Origin: Cephalopachus bancanus
Taxonomy: Eukaryota; Chordata; Mammalia; Primates; Tarsiidae
Direction: 5' to 3'
DNA length: 64,000 nt
NCBI GenBank assembly: GCA_027257055.1
Contig: JAPVLO010000161.1
Span: 4,170,501 to 4,234,500 of the forward strand
Below, piece after piece: positions 10,770 to 22,929 of the stretch. The number at the start of each line of letters is the position of its first letter. Position 1 is the first letter of the stretch. The position numbers and the translations under genes are program-made. The notes under the pieces were generated by a model. That model was not told where the DNA came from, ran no database searches, and was given only the letters and a program-made list of their open reading frames with translations.

Positions 10770-13120
10770 GATGCTGGGAAGCCATTGGAGGGCTCACGCT
10801 AGGAAGATGGTATGTTTAGATGGGCTACAGCCAGGCCTGGAAGGACTAAGAGGCTGTGTCTTGGAATAGACCAGATGAAAAGCTAGCAGTTCACCCTAGC
10901 TAGTTGTGGGCCGAGATAACTGGGAGATGGATGGTACTGGACCAGGGACCTGAAGAGAGCACACAGAGGGTGAGAGGCGAGGTCCAGCATACACCCACAC
11001 CATCTTCTTAGGATGCCCACAGCCTCTGGCCCAGGCAGCAAGAGCCTGGATGCTGAGCCTGGGGGGTTCCACTCCTGAGCCACATGGCTATGCCTGACCA
11101 CCCTTTTGGGATGTTTCAGGAGTCATTGTTAGGAACATTTAACTCTCAGGTTTCTTTTTCCATTCTTCTGAATAAGTAACATTTGAGCTGAGTACTTATT
11201 AATCGTGGCATAATAGAGGCTATGCCATTTAAATACTGGCATTATCAAAAGCTGGCCTGAGGAAGCCAGCTCCTCCTGTGAATGAGAAAGGGAATGAAAA
11301 TAGTCTAGCAAAGTCTTCCAGAGACGTGAGAGCTTCCCCTTGTGGTGCTTGGCCGTCACGTTTTGCTTTGGATGTTTCTGGGAAAGCTTTACTAAGTCTC
11401 CTAGAAAGCTCTGGCTGAACTTGAGGACCGGGATGTTGGGGCAGCTGTGTCTGCCTTCTGTGGCCCTGCGCCCCCCGTTTCCAGCACTCTACCCTCCCTG
11501 TCTGCCCTGGCTACCCAGAATACTCTCCAAGGCCCTTGTGATGCCCACATACCCATACACAGCCTGGTACAGTCCTCTGTGCATTTGACCTTCCTTATCC
11601 TTCTCTTCAGAGCCTTTATTCCTTCCCTCAGGGTCCTGCCCAGTGACCACTCGCTAAACAGATCTGGCAGGCGTGCCTGCATGGCTCAAACCAGCCTCCC
11701 ACCCCAGACAACAGGGTTGACATTTAATGACATCTTTCACTCTGAAGGTGACCACCTGCTGACTCCCTCCCCAGGCAGGAGTTAGGCATCAAGTCTCCCT
11801 TTCTGTTGGGAGCTTGGTGGCATTCATAGTGCAGTACCGAGGCCTTTGCTGGGAAATAGCTGGAATTCATCTTTCCCCAGTTCCATCTGCGTGTGGAATC
11901 TTTCCAAATGCACACTCCTGTCATTTAGTTGATTATGGAACAACAAGCCAGATTAGGCTGCTCGTGGCCCGCCCCGGCTCTGGGATGAACATCTATAAGC
12001 TATAAGTGGGCCCTGGTTGCTTTCTGTCAGCTGATTTTTTTTTTTAAGTCAACCTAATGTTGCTTTCTGTCCTTCCATGTGTTCTGAATTAGACAGCACC
12101 CTCGGCTCAGCTCTTCAGCTGCCAGGCGGTCTCTCCACTTGTTCATCAAGGCTCCCCCCTCCCCGATCCCACTCCACCTAAGCAAGGAGTCCTGTCTCCT
12201 GACCAACCAGCATCTCTTTAAACTGCTCTGTGAGTGCTGTGGGCGAGCAGCGACGGAATCAGAGCTCCTATAACCAGGCAACTCCCAGCAGAAGGAATTG
12301 GTGTTCCGTGGACATTGTTAGCTTAATTAATGGATTCCATGTTGTAATTTATTATCAAACAGCAATTAAACAGAAATAAAATAGGCACCGAGGAGGGTAA
12401 TTTCCTGTCTTGCAACATGTGTTTGTCAACAAGATGGAAACGGTTCCCGGTCACTCAGAGAGCCGGCTCGCTCTCAAATGTCTGTTGCCTCGGTTTTGGC
12501 TGGGTACTAATTTGGATTAGACAAACATCCGTTTCTTTTTGGAGCCTAAGTTTTATTTAAAAATAGAATGTCAGAGGCACAGCGGCAGCCTTTGGTGTCA
12601 GCTTGAATCCGTTTAGAGAAAGAGGTCTTGTTTAAGGAGACCCAAAGCCCCCCACCCTGGTGCCAGGCTGTTGCCTTCCTGGGTCCACGCCCAGGATGGG
12701 TCCCTGAACTGGAGCAACCATACGAAAACCCTGCAGCTTTGGCTGTCCCACGGGGCCATTGGCTTCCTCTGCCAGGCCCTTCCTGCGTCTCTCCAGACAG
12801 CTGATCCACCTTCTCCAGCCACAGCTTCTGATTTCTCCCCAGAGGCAAAGGTACAATCTGGAAGAGAGAAGGGGATGGAGCAGTGCTGTCCCCAGAGGCA
12901 TGCCTTAGCATGTTCCCCAGTTCTTAACTCTCTGGATTGGCTCTGAACCTGCCCTCTCAGGCCCCTGTGGAAAATCTGCCACTCAGCTCCTCCTGGTGCC
13001 TCTTGAGGTAGACTCTGGCCCAGAGTTCTGTGTTCCAGCCCCCGCCAAGGGACAGCTCTGAGTGCTCTGGGCCAGGGCCCGGCTAAGACAAGGAACAGAA
13101 ATGCCGGTAAGACCCGTCTC
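10770..13120 (+). other. GALNT17: Intron, mostly unique; one L2 trace
   Basis: About 10770-10830 looks like reversed L2 (TGGGAAGCCATTGGAGGG). No repeat is recognised in 10900-13120. The homeobox-like TTAGCTTAATTAATGGATTC and surrounding sequence at 12310-12500 have the look of conserved noncoding DNA, untested. Confidence 0.4.
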
Positions 13121-13124
13121 TGTT

Positions 13125-13260
13125 TTTGGTGACATGCTTAATCCTCACAACTGCCCTGCCTGGTAGATAGTAACATCCTCCCATCCACTTTTTATTGTTA
13201 ACGAGAAAACTGACACTCAGGTGGAACAATGCCAGTTGTCACTTGGATATCCTATGACTC
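13125..13260 (-). repeat. MIR fragment
   Basis: TAATCCTCACAACTGCCCTG and GAGAAAACTGACACTCAGG match the reversed MIR consensus. Confidence 0.65.
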
Positions 13261-13269
13261 CTAATCTTG

Positions 13270-15610
13270 GAGACTGTCCTATGTTACCTGGTGAATTCTA
13301 GGGGATAGCTCTCATTTCCTTGAAGCCCTGAGTGTCTCTAGCCCCCAGGAAGGCAGAGTGGAAAGGCTTGAAGTAAGCACAGAGGAATGGAACATGAGGA
13401 CCAAAGGGCAGAAGCAGGGGAAAAATAACACAGTTGACTGAGGCAAGTGCTTCAGGGCGGCCAGAAGAGACAGAGCATTGAAAGCCCCAAGGGCCAGGGT
13501 GAAGGACAGGGTTCGCCTCTGGGTGAAAGGCTGGGGACCTCCCACCCAGCATTTCTGGTGTGGTCCATGGACATTGCAGATGGTCCGGGGACTTGCTGCA
13601 ACCACAGCTTCCTGAGTCCAACCCCAGGCCTCCTGAAGCTGGGCTCTGGGATTCTGTGTGGTCACAAACATCGCCAGGTGCTTTTCCTTTTCAATTGATA
13701 ACTATTTGTTGAGCATCGATTCTGGAAGAGGCTATGTGTTAAATCTTAGAGGAAGTAATTATATGTCCCTGTTTCCCTGAGACAGGCCCTGTTCAGGCTT
13801 AGTATTCCAAACTTTAATTTTTTTTCAAATTTGTAATGCTTTCTCAGTTTTTTTTTTTCATTTCTAAGGTAAAATTTACTCTTTATAATGTATTTAGTAT
13901 TGCAAGTTTTGATAAACACATATGATCAAGTAATTACACCATAATGAAAATATAAAGCAGTTCTGCCATCCCCAAAATTCCTTTGAGCCCCTTTGCTGGC
14001 ATCCCTCCCCCTACCCGCACATACTTTTACACACATCAAATTTGGGAACCAGAACGGGGAGTGTTCATAGGCATTGCCTTTGCGCTGCGCATGTGCAAAC
14101 CTAAAACCTCCAGCTGTGGCTTCCTCCCAAGCTGAGGCTCACCGCCCTGGGAAGCCCACACCATGGGCAGGGCATGACCAGCGAAGAGTTCCCAGCACAG
14201 TGGCCCTGGAGATTTCAAGGAACACTCTTTAAAAACAGCTGCTGGTGATAATGGGATGCTCTTAAGGCCAGGAGTATACCATGGAAAGGCATTGAGGGTG
14301 TCCGACCCTGTTGGAGGTCACCAGGCTCTGTTCCCAGGACCTTTCTGATTCGATGGGCTCAGGGGAGGGCATTAACGACCTCTCCTCTGTCTGTCCTCCC
14401 CGTTAATACATCTTCCTCTTCCTCTCCCTCCTTTTCTGAGAGGCTCACATCTCTTCCCTCAGTTAATTCATCACCAGAATGACAGATGAGAATTCTTTTA
14501 TCCCATAATTAAATTTAATCTGATCTTGGACTCATTCTCTGATGGCTTCATCTTTTAAGCGATACATCATCCAAACACCTTGTCATTATGATGCATTGTG
14601 CCAATAAGGCACTAGTGCCCTGCTGCAGCGACAGGACTCCAATGAGCGATTAGCATGTAGAAGACACTCCTCGGCGCCGTCGGAAAACGCAGACGTAAAT
14701 GACATCCAGCAGCCTCGTGGCTTCCAAGTGTGATCATGCAAAGTGCTAAGGCTCGGGACAGAGCCCTTGAGAGCACATGAAAGTTAACACCCAAGAAAAG
14801 ATGGCTTTGTTCCAAAACACAGCCCTGAGATTCTGGGAATATGCCTTCCCTATTTGGTAAGAAGCAACCCCAGTGATCCCTTTCCATCCATGGGCGTCTG
14901 ATTTCTGGAAAGCACCATCAGGTCAAAGCAGGAGAACTTTAGCCCTGGTGGGAAAACAAGGTTGGGGGACTGAGGGACAGGTATTTTCCAGGCCAAGAAC
15001 ACCTGCTGCAGGTGTAAAAGAGAGAGGAGACAGAAAGCAGGAGGGAAAATGCAGAAGGTGTGTTACACATCTGAAATTCGACCCCATGGGTGTTCTGTGC
15101 CACTCATTTCCATTTTCCATTTTCAGTCTCTTATGCAATTTTTTTTTATAAAAACCCTCCCCCTGTATTCCAATGCAACACATAAATTTATTTCCCCTTC
15201 TTGCAGGTAGTGAGAATGTGAAGAGCCTTTTTGTTGTTGTTGCTCCTCTCACTCAGCTCCTCTGAAAATATTCAAAGCGTGTCTGATTCTATTACTTTGG
15301 GTTGTTAACACCTGCCTCCCAGGCCCTGCGTCTGTCATCCCCATTGGCTTGCGTGTGCTTCCTTCTCACCCACCTTCTTCGCAGACTGCCATGCAGTACA
15401 GGGTGACGGGCTTTCTGATTGCTGAGATTTTTCTGAGGCTTCCGGGAACCCAAGCCTCTTTCTCTGCCATCTGCTTGGCTTCCCATTTCTATTTCCAGTC
15501 CCCAGTTCTCACTTTCTAATTATCCCTGACAAGTGGCTCTCACAGTCCACATACAGGGAACGGCAGTGCTTGATTTCCTAAATGGCATCTAGACGTCAAG
15601 GCCACATGTA
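13270..15610 (+). other. GALNT17: Intron, mostly unique
   Basis: About 13860-14010 resembles old L1M 3' sequence (GGTAAAATTTACTC ... GATCAAGTAATTACACC). About 14450-14720 is repeat-free with TAATTAAATTTAATC and TCATTATGATGCATTG, a possible conserved element. No exon signal was found. Confidence 0.4.
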
Positions 15611-15833
15611 CAGGCACACCTTGTTTTTCTGTGCTTCACTTCATAGCACTTTGCAGATGTGGGGTTTTTCACAAATTAAAGGTTTGTGGCACGTCTACAC
15701 CGAGCCAGTCAATCGGCACCATTTTGTCCACAGCAAGTGTTCCCTTTGTGTCTCTGTGTCACATTTTGGTAATTCTCACAGCATTTCAAACAATTTCACT
15801 ATTATTATATTTGTTAAGATGATCAGTGGTCAA

Positions 15834-16119
15834 GCCGGGCTCGGTGGCTCAGCCTGTAATCCCGCACCTTTGGGAGGCTGAGGTGAGTGGATTGCCTGAG
15901 CCCGTGGGTTTGAGACCCGCCTGGGCAAGCGAGACCTCATCTCTACAATAAATCAAAAAATCAGCCGGGCGTAGTAGCGCATGCCTGTAATTCCGGCTAC
16001 TGGGAAGGCTGAGGTGGAAGGATCGCCGGAGCCCAGCAGAACAAGACTGTGGTGGCTGGGAGCAGCCACTGCACTCCAGTCTGGGCGACAGAGTGAGACT
16101 CCAACTCAAAAAAAAAAAA
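15834..16119 (+). mobile_element. Alu inserted in Tigger1
   Basis: Starts GCCGGGCTCGGTGGCTCAGC and ends in poly(A). The target duplication AAGATGATCAGTGGTC is visible before it; a copy follows after the tail. Confidence 0.95.
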
Positions 16120-16124
16120 GATGA

Positions 16125-16184
16125 TGATCAGTGGTCTTCGATGATACTATTGTATGATCAGTGGTCTTCGATGATACTATTGTA
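16125..16184. repeat. 30-bp tandem duplication inside Tigger1
   Basis: Two identical adjacent copies of a 30-bp unit starting TGATCAGTGGTCTTCG and ending ATACTATTGTA. Confidence 0.9.
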
Positions 16185-16297
16185 ACTGTTTTAGGGCATC
16201 ACCAACCACCCATATAAGACGACAAACCTAATCCATCAATGTTGTGTGCTGTCTGACTGCTTGACCAACTGGTCATTCCTTGTTTTCTCTCTCTCTT

Positions 16298-16312
16298 CCC
16301 CCCCCCCCCCCC
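16298..16312. repeat. Poly(C) tract
   Basis: About 15 consecutive C residues after a CT-rich run, inside the Tigger1 5' region. Confidence 0.9.
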
Positions 16313-16829
16313 TGCCACAACCCTATTTCCTGAGACACAATGATAGTCCAATTAGCAATTGACAATCCTATAATGGCCTCTTAAGTGTTCAAGTGAAAGA
16401 GTCACTTGTCTCTCACTGGAAACCAAAAGCTAGAAATGATTGAGATTAGTGAGGAAAACATCTCAAAAGCCAAGACACTCTGAAAGCTAGGCCTCTTATG
16501 CCAAATAGTTTGCCAAATTGTGAGTGAATGGAAAGGAAAAGTTATTAAAGGAAGTTCAAAGTGCTACTGGACACAAGAATGATAAGAAAAACAGCCTGAT
16601 TGCCAATATGGAGAAAATTTTAGTGATCTGGATAGAGGATCAAATCAGCTACAATATTCCCTTGAGCTAAAGCCTAATCCAAAGCAAGGACCCGACTTTC
16701 TTCAATTCTGCGAAGGCTGAGAGAGGTAGAAAGCTGCAGAAGAAATGTGGATGCTAGGAGAAGTTGGTTCCTGAGGCTTAAGGTGCAAGGTGAGGCAGCA
16801 AGTGCTGATGGAGAAGCTGTAGCAAGTTA

Positions 16830-16915
16830 TCCAAAACATCTGATTGTCCAAAAGTCCAAATTATCCAAGTTATCCAAAATCCAAAGTTATCCAAAAATCC
16901 AAGTTATCCAAAAGT
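16830..16915. repeat. Short minisatellite inside the Tigger1 transposase region
   Basis: Five or so imperfect units built on AAGTTATCCAAAA/TCCAAA. The ordinary Tigger1 sequence has the unit GCAAGTTATCC only once, so this is a local expansion in the fossil. Confidence 0.85.
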
Positions 16916-17448
16916 CACTGATGAAGATGGCTACACTAAACAACAGATTTCCAGTGTAGACAAAACAAATCTCTACTGGAAGAAGATACCACCTAGGACT
17001 TTCATAGCTAAAGAAGAGAAGTCAATGTCCAGCTTCAAAGCTTCAAAGGACAGGCTGATTCTCTTGTTAGGGACGAATGCAGCCAGTGACTTCAAGTTGA
17101 AGCCAGTGCTCATTTATCATTCCAAAAATCCTAGGGCCCTTAAGAAGTTTGCTAAGCTTACTCTGCCTGTGCTCTATAAATGGAACAACAAAACCTGGAT
17201 GACAGCACATCTATTTACAGCATGGCTTACTGAATATTTTAAGTCCACTGTTGTGATATACTGCTCAGAAATTTTTTTCCAAATATTACTGTTCATTAAC
17301 AATGCACCTGGTCTGATGGAGCTCTGATGGAGATATACAAGGAGATTAATGTTGTTTTCATGCCTGCTAATACAACATCCATTACACAGCCCATGGATCA
17401 AGAAGTAATTTTGACTTTCAAGTCTTATTAGTTAAGAAATACATTTTG

Positions 17449-17750
17449 GGCCGGGTTCGGTGGCTCAGCCTGTAATCCCAGCACTTTGGGAGGCCGAGGT
17501 GAGTGGATTGCCTGAGACCGTGGGTTCAAGACCTGCCTGGGCAACTTGGCGAGACCTCATCTCTATAATAAATTTTTTAAAAATTAGCCAGGCGTGGTAG
17601 CGTGCACCTGTAGTTCCAGCTACTTGGAAGGCTGAGGCGGAAGGATTGCTGGAGCCCAGCAGGTCAAGACTGCGGTGGCTGGAAGTGGCCACTGCACTCC
17701 AGTCTGGGCAACAGAGTAAGACTCCAACTCAAAAAAAAAAAAAAAAAAAA
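17449..17750 (+). mobile_element. Alu inserted in Tigger1
   Basis: Full dimer with a 20-nt poly(A) tail. Target duplication AAGAAATACATTTT at 17434-17447 and after the tail. Confidence 0.96.
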
Positions 17751-18353
17751 GAAATACATTTTTTAAGGCTATAGCTGTCAAAGATGGGGATTCTTCTGAT
17801 GAGTCTGAGCCAAATCAATTGAAAATCTTCTAGAAAAGATTCACCTTTCTAGATGCCATTAAGAACACCTGTTGTTCATAGGAGGAGATCAAAATATCTG
17901 CACCAACAGGAGTTTGTAAGAAGTTGATTCTAACCTTTATGGATGACTTGTAGGGATTCGAGACTTAAGTGAAGGAAGTAACTTCAGCAATGGAAATAGC
18001 AAGAGAACTAGAATTAGAAGTGGAACCTGAGATGTGACTGAATTACTACAGTCTCCTGATCAAACCTGGACAGATGAGGAGTTGCTTCTTATGGATGAAC
18101 ACAGAAAGTGGTCTCTTGAAACAGAATATACTCTGCTGTAAATATTGCTGAAATGATCACAGAGCATTTAGAATATTACATACACTTAGTTGATAAAACA
18201 GTGGTAGAGTTGAAGAGGATTGACTCTAACTTTGACAGTTCTACTGTGGGTAAATGCTAACAAACAATATTGCATGTTACAGAGATCTTTGGTGAAAGAA
18301 AGAATCAATCCACATGGCAATCTTTGTTATTTTCGTATTTAAAGTAATTGTCA

Positions 18354-18650
18354 GCCGGGCTCGATGGCTCAGCCTATAATCCCACGCCTTTGGGAGGCTA
18401 AGGTGAGTGGATTGCCTGAGCCTGTGGGTTCGAGAACCGCCTGGGCGGCGAGACCTCATCTCTGCAATAAATCAAAAAATCAGCTGGGCGTGGTAGCGCA
18501 TGCCTGTAATTCCGGCTACTTGGAAGGCTGAGGCAGAAGGCTCGCCGGAGCCCGGCAGGTCGAGGCTGCGGTGGCCGGGAGCGGCCACTGCACTCCAGTC
18601 TGGGCGGCAGAGTGAGACTCCAACTCAAAAATAAATAAATAAATAAATAA
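18354..18650 (+). mobile_element. Alu inserted in Tigger1
   Basis: Full dimer of the common variant with an (AAAT)n tail. Target duplication AAAGTAATTGTC on both sides. Confidence 0.96.
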
Positions 18651-18897
18651 AGTAATTGTCTCAGTATTCACTAGCCTGATTAGTCAGTAGCCGTCAACAT
18701 TGAGACATGATCCTCTACCAGCCAAAAGAGTATGACTAGCAAAAGGCTCAGATATTATTTGCATTTTTGGCAATGATGTATTTTAAAATGAAGGTATGTA
18801 AATTTTTAAAATAAATAATGCTATTGCACACTTAATAGACTACAGTATAGTATCAACATAATTTTATATAGACTGGAAAACCAAAATAATGTGTGTG

Positions 18898-19174
18898 GGC
18901 TGGGCTCAGTGGCTTAGCCTGTAATCCCAGCACTTTGGGAGGCCGAGGTAAGGGGATTATCTGAGCCCACAGGTTTGAGACCAGCTTGGGCAACTTGGGG
19001 AGACCTTGTCTCTATAATAAATAAAAAATTAACGGACGCCTGTAGTTCCAGCATCTTGGAAGGCTGAGGCAGAAGGATCGCCGGAACCCAGCAGGTCGAT
19101 GCTGGGGTGGCCATGAGCATGCCATTGCACTCCAGCCTGGGCAACAGAGTGAGACTCTGACTCAAAAAAACAAA
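18898..19174 (+). mobile_element. Alu inserted in Tigger1
   Basis: Dimer with a deletion around the middle (AAAAAATTAACGGACGCCTG). Flanked by AATGTGTGT-type repeats. Confidence 0.93.
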
Positions 19175-19437
19175 AATGTGTGTAACTTGCTTTATTGCAA
19201 TATTCACTTTATTGCGTTGGTCTCAAACTAAACCCGCAATATCTCTGAGGTATGCCTTTGTTTGATTTTGCCTAAGGAGGACTTATGGTTAAAGAGAATT
19301 ACTTTCTATTTTTTTCTTGCCAGAATGGATTGATGAGCTATTCTTTCCAGGAAATGACAATTACTATTGTAAATTGTTTTCCAGTAGGGATTCTGAGTTA
19401 AAATTTTTTTGTGTTTTGTTTTGTTTGTTTGTTTTTT

Positions 19438-19578
19438 CTTTGTTTTTTTGAGTTGGAGTCTCACTCTGTCACCCAGACTGGAGTGCAGTGGCCGCTCCCA
19501 GCCACCGCAGCCTTGACCTGCTGGGCTCCGGCGATCCTTCCACCTCAGCCTTCCGAGTAGCCGGAATTACAGGCATGA
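19438..19578 (-). mobile_element. 5'-truncated Alu (right arm only)
   Basis: Reverse-oriented right monomer ending at GGAATTACAGGCAT. The flanks GAGTTAAAATTTT (about 19395) and GAGTTAAAAGTTTT (19577) are the target duplication, so the truncation happened at insertion. Confidence 0.88.
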
Positions 19579-19579
19579 G

Positions 19580-21134
19580 TTAAAAGTTTTGTATCCTCTT
19601 AGAAGTTTGACTGAATTCTCTCTAGATACAAAAAGTGATTCAGGCAGGTTTTGTGTTCATGTTAGTCTTGAAATAAGGAACTCAGACTGAACAATAAGGT
19701 GGTGGCCATATTGCCAACTGAATCTTCTTATCTTGCTCAGAGACGTTAATTTCAACAGCCAAGTAAGTGAAAGTCATTGCTAATCATTTTCCTCTTTGCT
19801 AAAAGCATAACAGCATTACAGAGTTTGGAAAATACAAATTTAAATCATCCATAATTCTACCACCCTACAACAACCACTATCATTACTGAGGCTTGCTTTC
19901 AGCTCTTTTCTGTTCAAAGAAATATGCTGATTTCTAAGGCTCTTTTGATATCACTGAATTAATAAGAAACATCATTGCTGCCTCTGAAGGGCAAGTAGGG
20001 GAAAGGTGATGCCTCCTGATGAAAATGTATTTAGTGCCTTACACTATGAGGCTTAGTAGTGCAAGTACTGAAACATCACAATAGCCTCATCCCAGACCCT
20101 TTGCTTCAGAGAGTTTTGATTTCTCTTTGGAGCAGTGATATCTGTTGAATGATTTTTTAAAAATAAATCAATTACTGGAAATTGAGAGGTTCTAAGAACA
20201 TGGCTCATCGGAGTCAAGGGTGGATCCTGAAGATGTTAGGGCTGGAGGTGTTTAGGTAATTGATGCAGGCTGTCAGGGCATCAGGAGTCTGGGTTCCATT
20301 GGAGGAGGTGAGAGGAAGATCAAACATGGGCATCTGAATGTCCTAGGCTGTCCTCATTTTACAACCTACCTGGCTCAGGAGCTGAGGGCTATGCAAAGTT
20401 CCATGTATGAGACAACTTGCTGGAATTCCACCCATAGGAGACCTCCGTGGGGGCTGTGAACACACTGGCATTAGTTACAGAAAGGTGTGAAGGCCTTCTT
20501 CAAGTTGCTTTGTGATGTGGTGGTGTCAGTGCCAGCCTCTTTGCTGGGAGTGCACAATACTGCATTTTGTGGTCTCTTAGGACTTCCTTCTTGCAGCTTC
20601 AGAGGTTGAGTTTCATAGATGATGGATCTGTTTCCTATCAATTATCTTGACTGCTTGATACTGTTCACAAAGATGGGGTTCGTGTCTCCAAAATTCCTGC
20701 AGAGCCTGAGTCAGGATTTGACAATGAACAGAATAGGAGATTTCACCTTGGTGGACATATGGCCAATGAAAGGTCAACCCTAGCAACTCAAACACTTTGT
20801 CATGTCAAGCTCTGTTGAGGATGTTATCAAATACACTGCCAAGGTGAGCCAGGAGCTGGCCAGAGCCAAGCATGGCTCCTGAAGGTTTATGGTCCCTGCA
20901 TCTTAATGAGACTGGCCATCAGCAATTGTCACTTCACACACATCCTGCACCAAAGTTAATGATTCCATGGGAAGCTAAAAGGTATTTGCTCTCTGTGTGT
21001 TTTGTATCCAACAAGAGTTCCAGATCACTCCATATGTCAACCTTATTCCACAAACCTCAATAAGCATCGCAAATAAAACATTTTTGATAAAAGAAAAGTT
21101 AGTGAGGAACAAGGATGGAAAGTCATCATTTTTT
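19580..21134 (+). other. GALNT17: Intron, no recognised element
   Basis: Unique-looking sequence. I see no repeat family, coding signal or RNA gene. Confidence 0.5.
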
Positions 21135-21345
21135 ATTGGACCACTAGAGACCAGAAATTATGCTAGGTGCTTTAAATATATTATTTTACTTAACCATCAT
21201 AATGTTCCTGTGAGGCAGGCGTTTCATCTCTGCTTTACATATAAGGCTGTTGCGACTTGTTGAGATTAAATGACTTGTCCAATTTCATAGGAGTAGCAGA
21301 GTCACATTTTCAAAGCCTAAGTATTGAATTCTGGGGTCTCAGAGG
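21135..21345 (-). repeat. MIR SINE
   Basis: ATTATGCTAGGTGCTTTAAA, TTAACCATCATAATGTTCCTG, TTGAGATTAAATGACTTGTCC and GTAGCAGAGTCACATTT follow the reversed MIR consensus. Confidence 0.75.
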
Positions 21346-21592
21346 TGTTATGGAAGAAGTGTCATAGCCAGTACGTGTTCTCGGCATTCCCCTAGAGGGA
21401 GTCCCTCTGGGTGCTGTGAGCTGACCCCTCCAGCACTGTGTCCTGCTACCTTCAGTGGCTCTGAAATGCAAATGGTCTCCAGATGAAGACAGTGGCTCTG
21501 CCTTCTTTCAGGATGTCCCAGAAGCTAGTTGCCTGAACTGGGAGAGACATCGTGAGCCCTGCGGTTTGCATATGCAATGCATGCTAGCAGCC

Positions 21593-21657
21593 TGATGCCT
21601 CTGATACATCTTGCAGCAAACAGATTTTCTTTGCTGCAAGATGTATCAGAGGCTTCA
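21593..21657. repeat. Near-perfect hairpin at an L1 5' junction
   Basis: A 24-bp arm (21597-21620, GCCTCTGATACATCTTGCAG...) is repeated as its exact reverse complement at 21630-21653, with a 9-nt loop. With one mismatch the arms extend to 21593 and 21657. Confidence 0.95.
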
Positions 21658-22160
21658 TCGTGCATATACAGCCCCACAGTCCCCGTCCCGGGAATATATC
21701 CAGAGGAGCTCAAGTCACTCTATTAAAAAATACCCGCACACGCATGTTTACTGTAGCACTATTCACAATCACAAAGACATGAAACCAACCAGGCTGCCCA
21801 TTGAAACTGAACTGGGCAAAGAAAATGCACTACATATACTACAATGGAATATTGCACAGCCATAAGAAAGGACAAAATTATGGACTTTGCAGCAACTTGG
21901 ATAGATTTAGAGCCTGTTATACTTAGTGATCTATCACAAAAACAAAAGTCTGAGCACCACATGGACTCACTCATATGCAGACCCTGAACATTAATCATAA
22001 TACTATAAGAAAGGGATCAGTAGTAGTGTGACACTGCCAAGGGAGGGGCACAACATCAATAAAGGTACCCAACTCTACTTGTACGATGACCATTTATGTA
22101 CCTAACCCTGAATTGTACTCCGCATCTTTAAAATAAAAATTAAATTAAATTAAATTAAAA
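21654..22160 (+). mobile_element. 5'-truncated L1, 3' end, lineage-specific family
   Basis: Contains GCCATAAGAAAGGACAAAATT, TGGACTCACTCATATGCAGAC and ends with CTAACCCTGAATTGTACTCC and ATCTTTAAAATAAAAATTAAA. The same 3' end is shared with the L1 copies at 35063-41613 and 56805-57930. Confidence 0.85.
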
Positions 22161-22430
22161 GCCGGGCTTGGTAATCCCGCGCCTTTGGGAGGCTGAGGTG
22201 AGTGGATTGCCTGAGCCCGTGGGTTCGAGACCTGCCTGGGCAGCGAGACCTCATCTCTACAATAAATCAAAAAATTAGCCGGTCGTGGTAGCACGCGACT
22301 GTAATTCCGGCTACTCGAAAGGCTGAGGCGGAAGGATCGCCGGAGCCCAGCAGGTCGAGGCTGCGGTGGCCGGGAGCCACTGCACTCCAGTCTGGGCGAC
22401 AGAGTGAGACACCAACTCAAAAAAAAAAAA
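22161..22430 (+). mobile_element. Alu, first of a tandem pair
   Basis: Begins directly after the L1 A-rich tail with GCCGGGCTTGGTAATCC (a short deletion in the A-box region) and ends in poly(A). Confidence 0.94.
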
Positions 22431-22433
22431 TTA

Positions 22434-22728
22434 GCCGGGCTAGGTGGCTCAGCCTGTAATCCCGCGCCTTTGGGAGGCTGAGGTGAGTGGATTGACTGAG
22501 CCCGCAGGTTCGAGACCCACCTGGGAAGCGAGACCTCATCTCTACAATAAATAAAAAAAAAAATCAGCCGGGCATGGTAGCACGCGCCTGTAATTCCGGC
22601 TACTCGGAAAGCTGAGGCGGAAGGATCGCCGGAGCCCAGCAGGCGAGGCTGCAGTGGCCGGGAGCAGCCACTGCACTCCAGTCTGGGCGACAGAGTGAGA
22701 CTCCAACTCAAAAAAAAAAAAAAAAAAT
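22434..22728 (+). mobile_element. Alu, second of a tandem pair
   Basis: Starts GCCGGGCTAGGTGGCTCAGC three bases after the tail of the first Alu and ends in poly(A) plus a (TTAA)n block to about 22746. Confidence 0.95.
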
Positions 22729-22749
22729 TAATTAATTAATTAATTAAAA

Positions 22750-22929
22750 AGAAGAAACCTGTTTAACTTTGTTGAGTCCAGTGTTTCCCAGATTTATTTA
22801 ATGCAGAATCCTTTGTTTCACCTAGCACCTATAAATCTCCTTCGATGCTGGTGTTCTGTGGAATCCACTTTGGGAATTGGTGGTCTACACGCTTCCTTTA
22901 CTTACTTCTCATTAGCCCATTGGCTGACT
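22750..22929 (+). other. GALNT17: Intron, no recognised element
   Basis: Short unassigned stretch between repeats. Confidence 0.4.

Larger units (their letters stand above)
15611..19258 (+). mobile_element. Full-length Tigger1 DNA transposon, inactive
   Basis: The element starts CAGGCACACCTTG after TA and ends near CTCTGAGGTATGCCT, the inverted termini of Tigger1. Between them the order of the known consensus is kept end to end: the CATATAAGACGACAAACCTAA region, the transposase body, and the 3' tail with TATTGCACACTTAATAGACT. Four Alus (15834, 17449, 18354, 18898) interrupt it. The transposase is pogo-like (DDE superfamily). The longest open piece, 17025-17327, carries the conserved DFKLKP and NAPG blocks, but the usual Asp before N-A-P-G reads Asn (INNAPG), and stops and frameshifts abound. 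This family was active early in eutherian/primate history. Confidence 0.9.

Noticed and set aside
22145..22711. 188-codon open frame on the - strand
   Set aside because: It is the reverse reading of two tandem Alus; similar Alu-derived frames occur at most copies.
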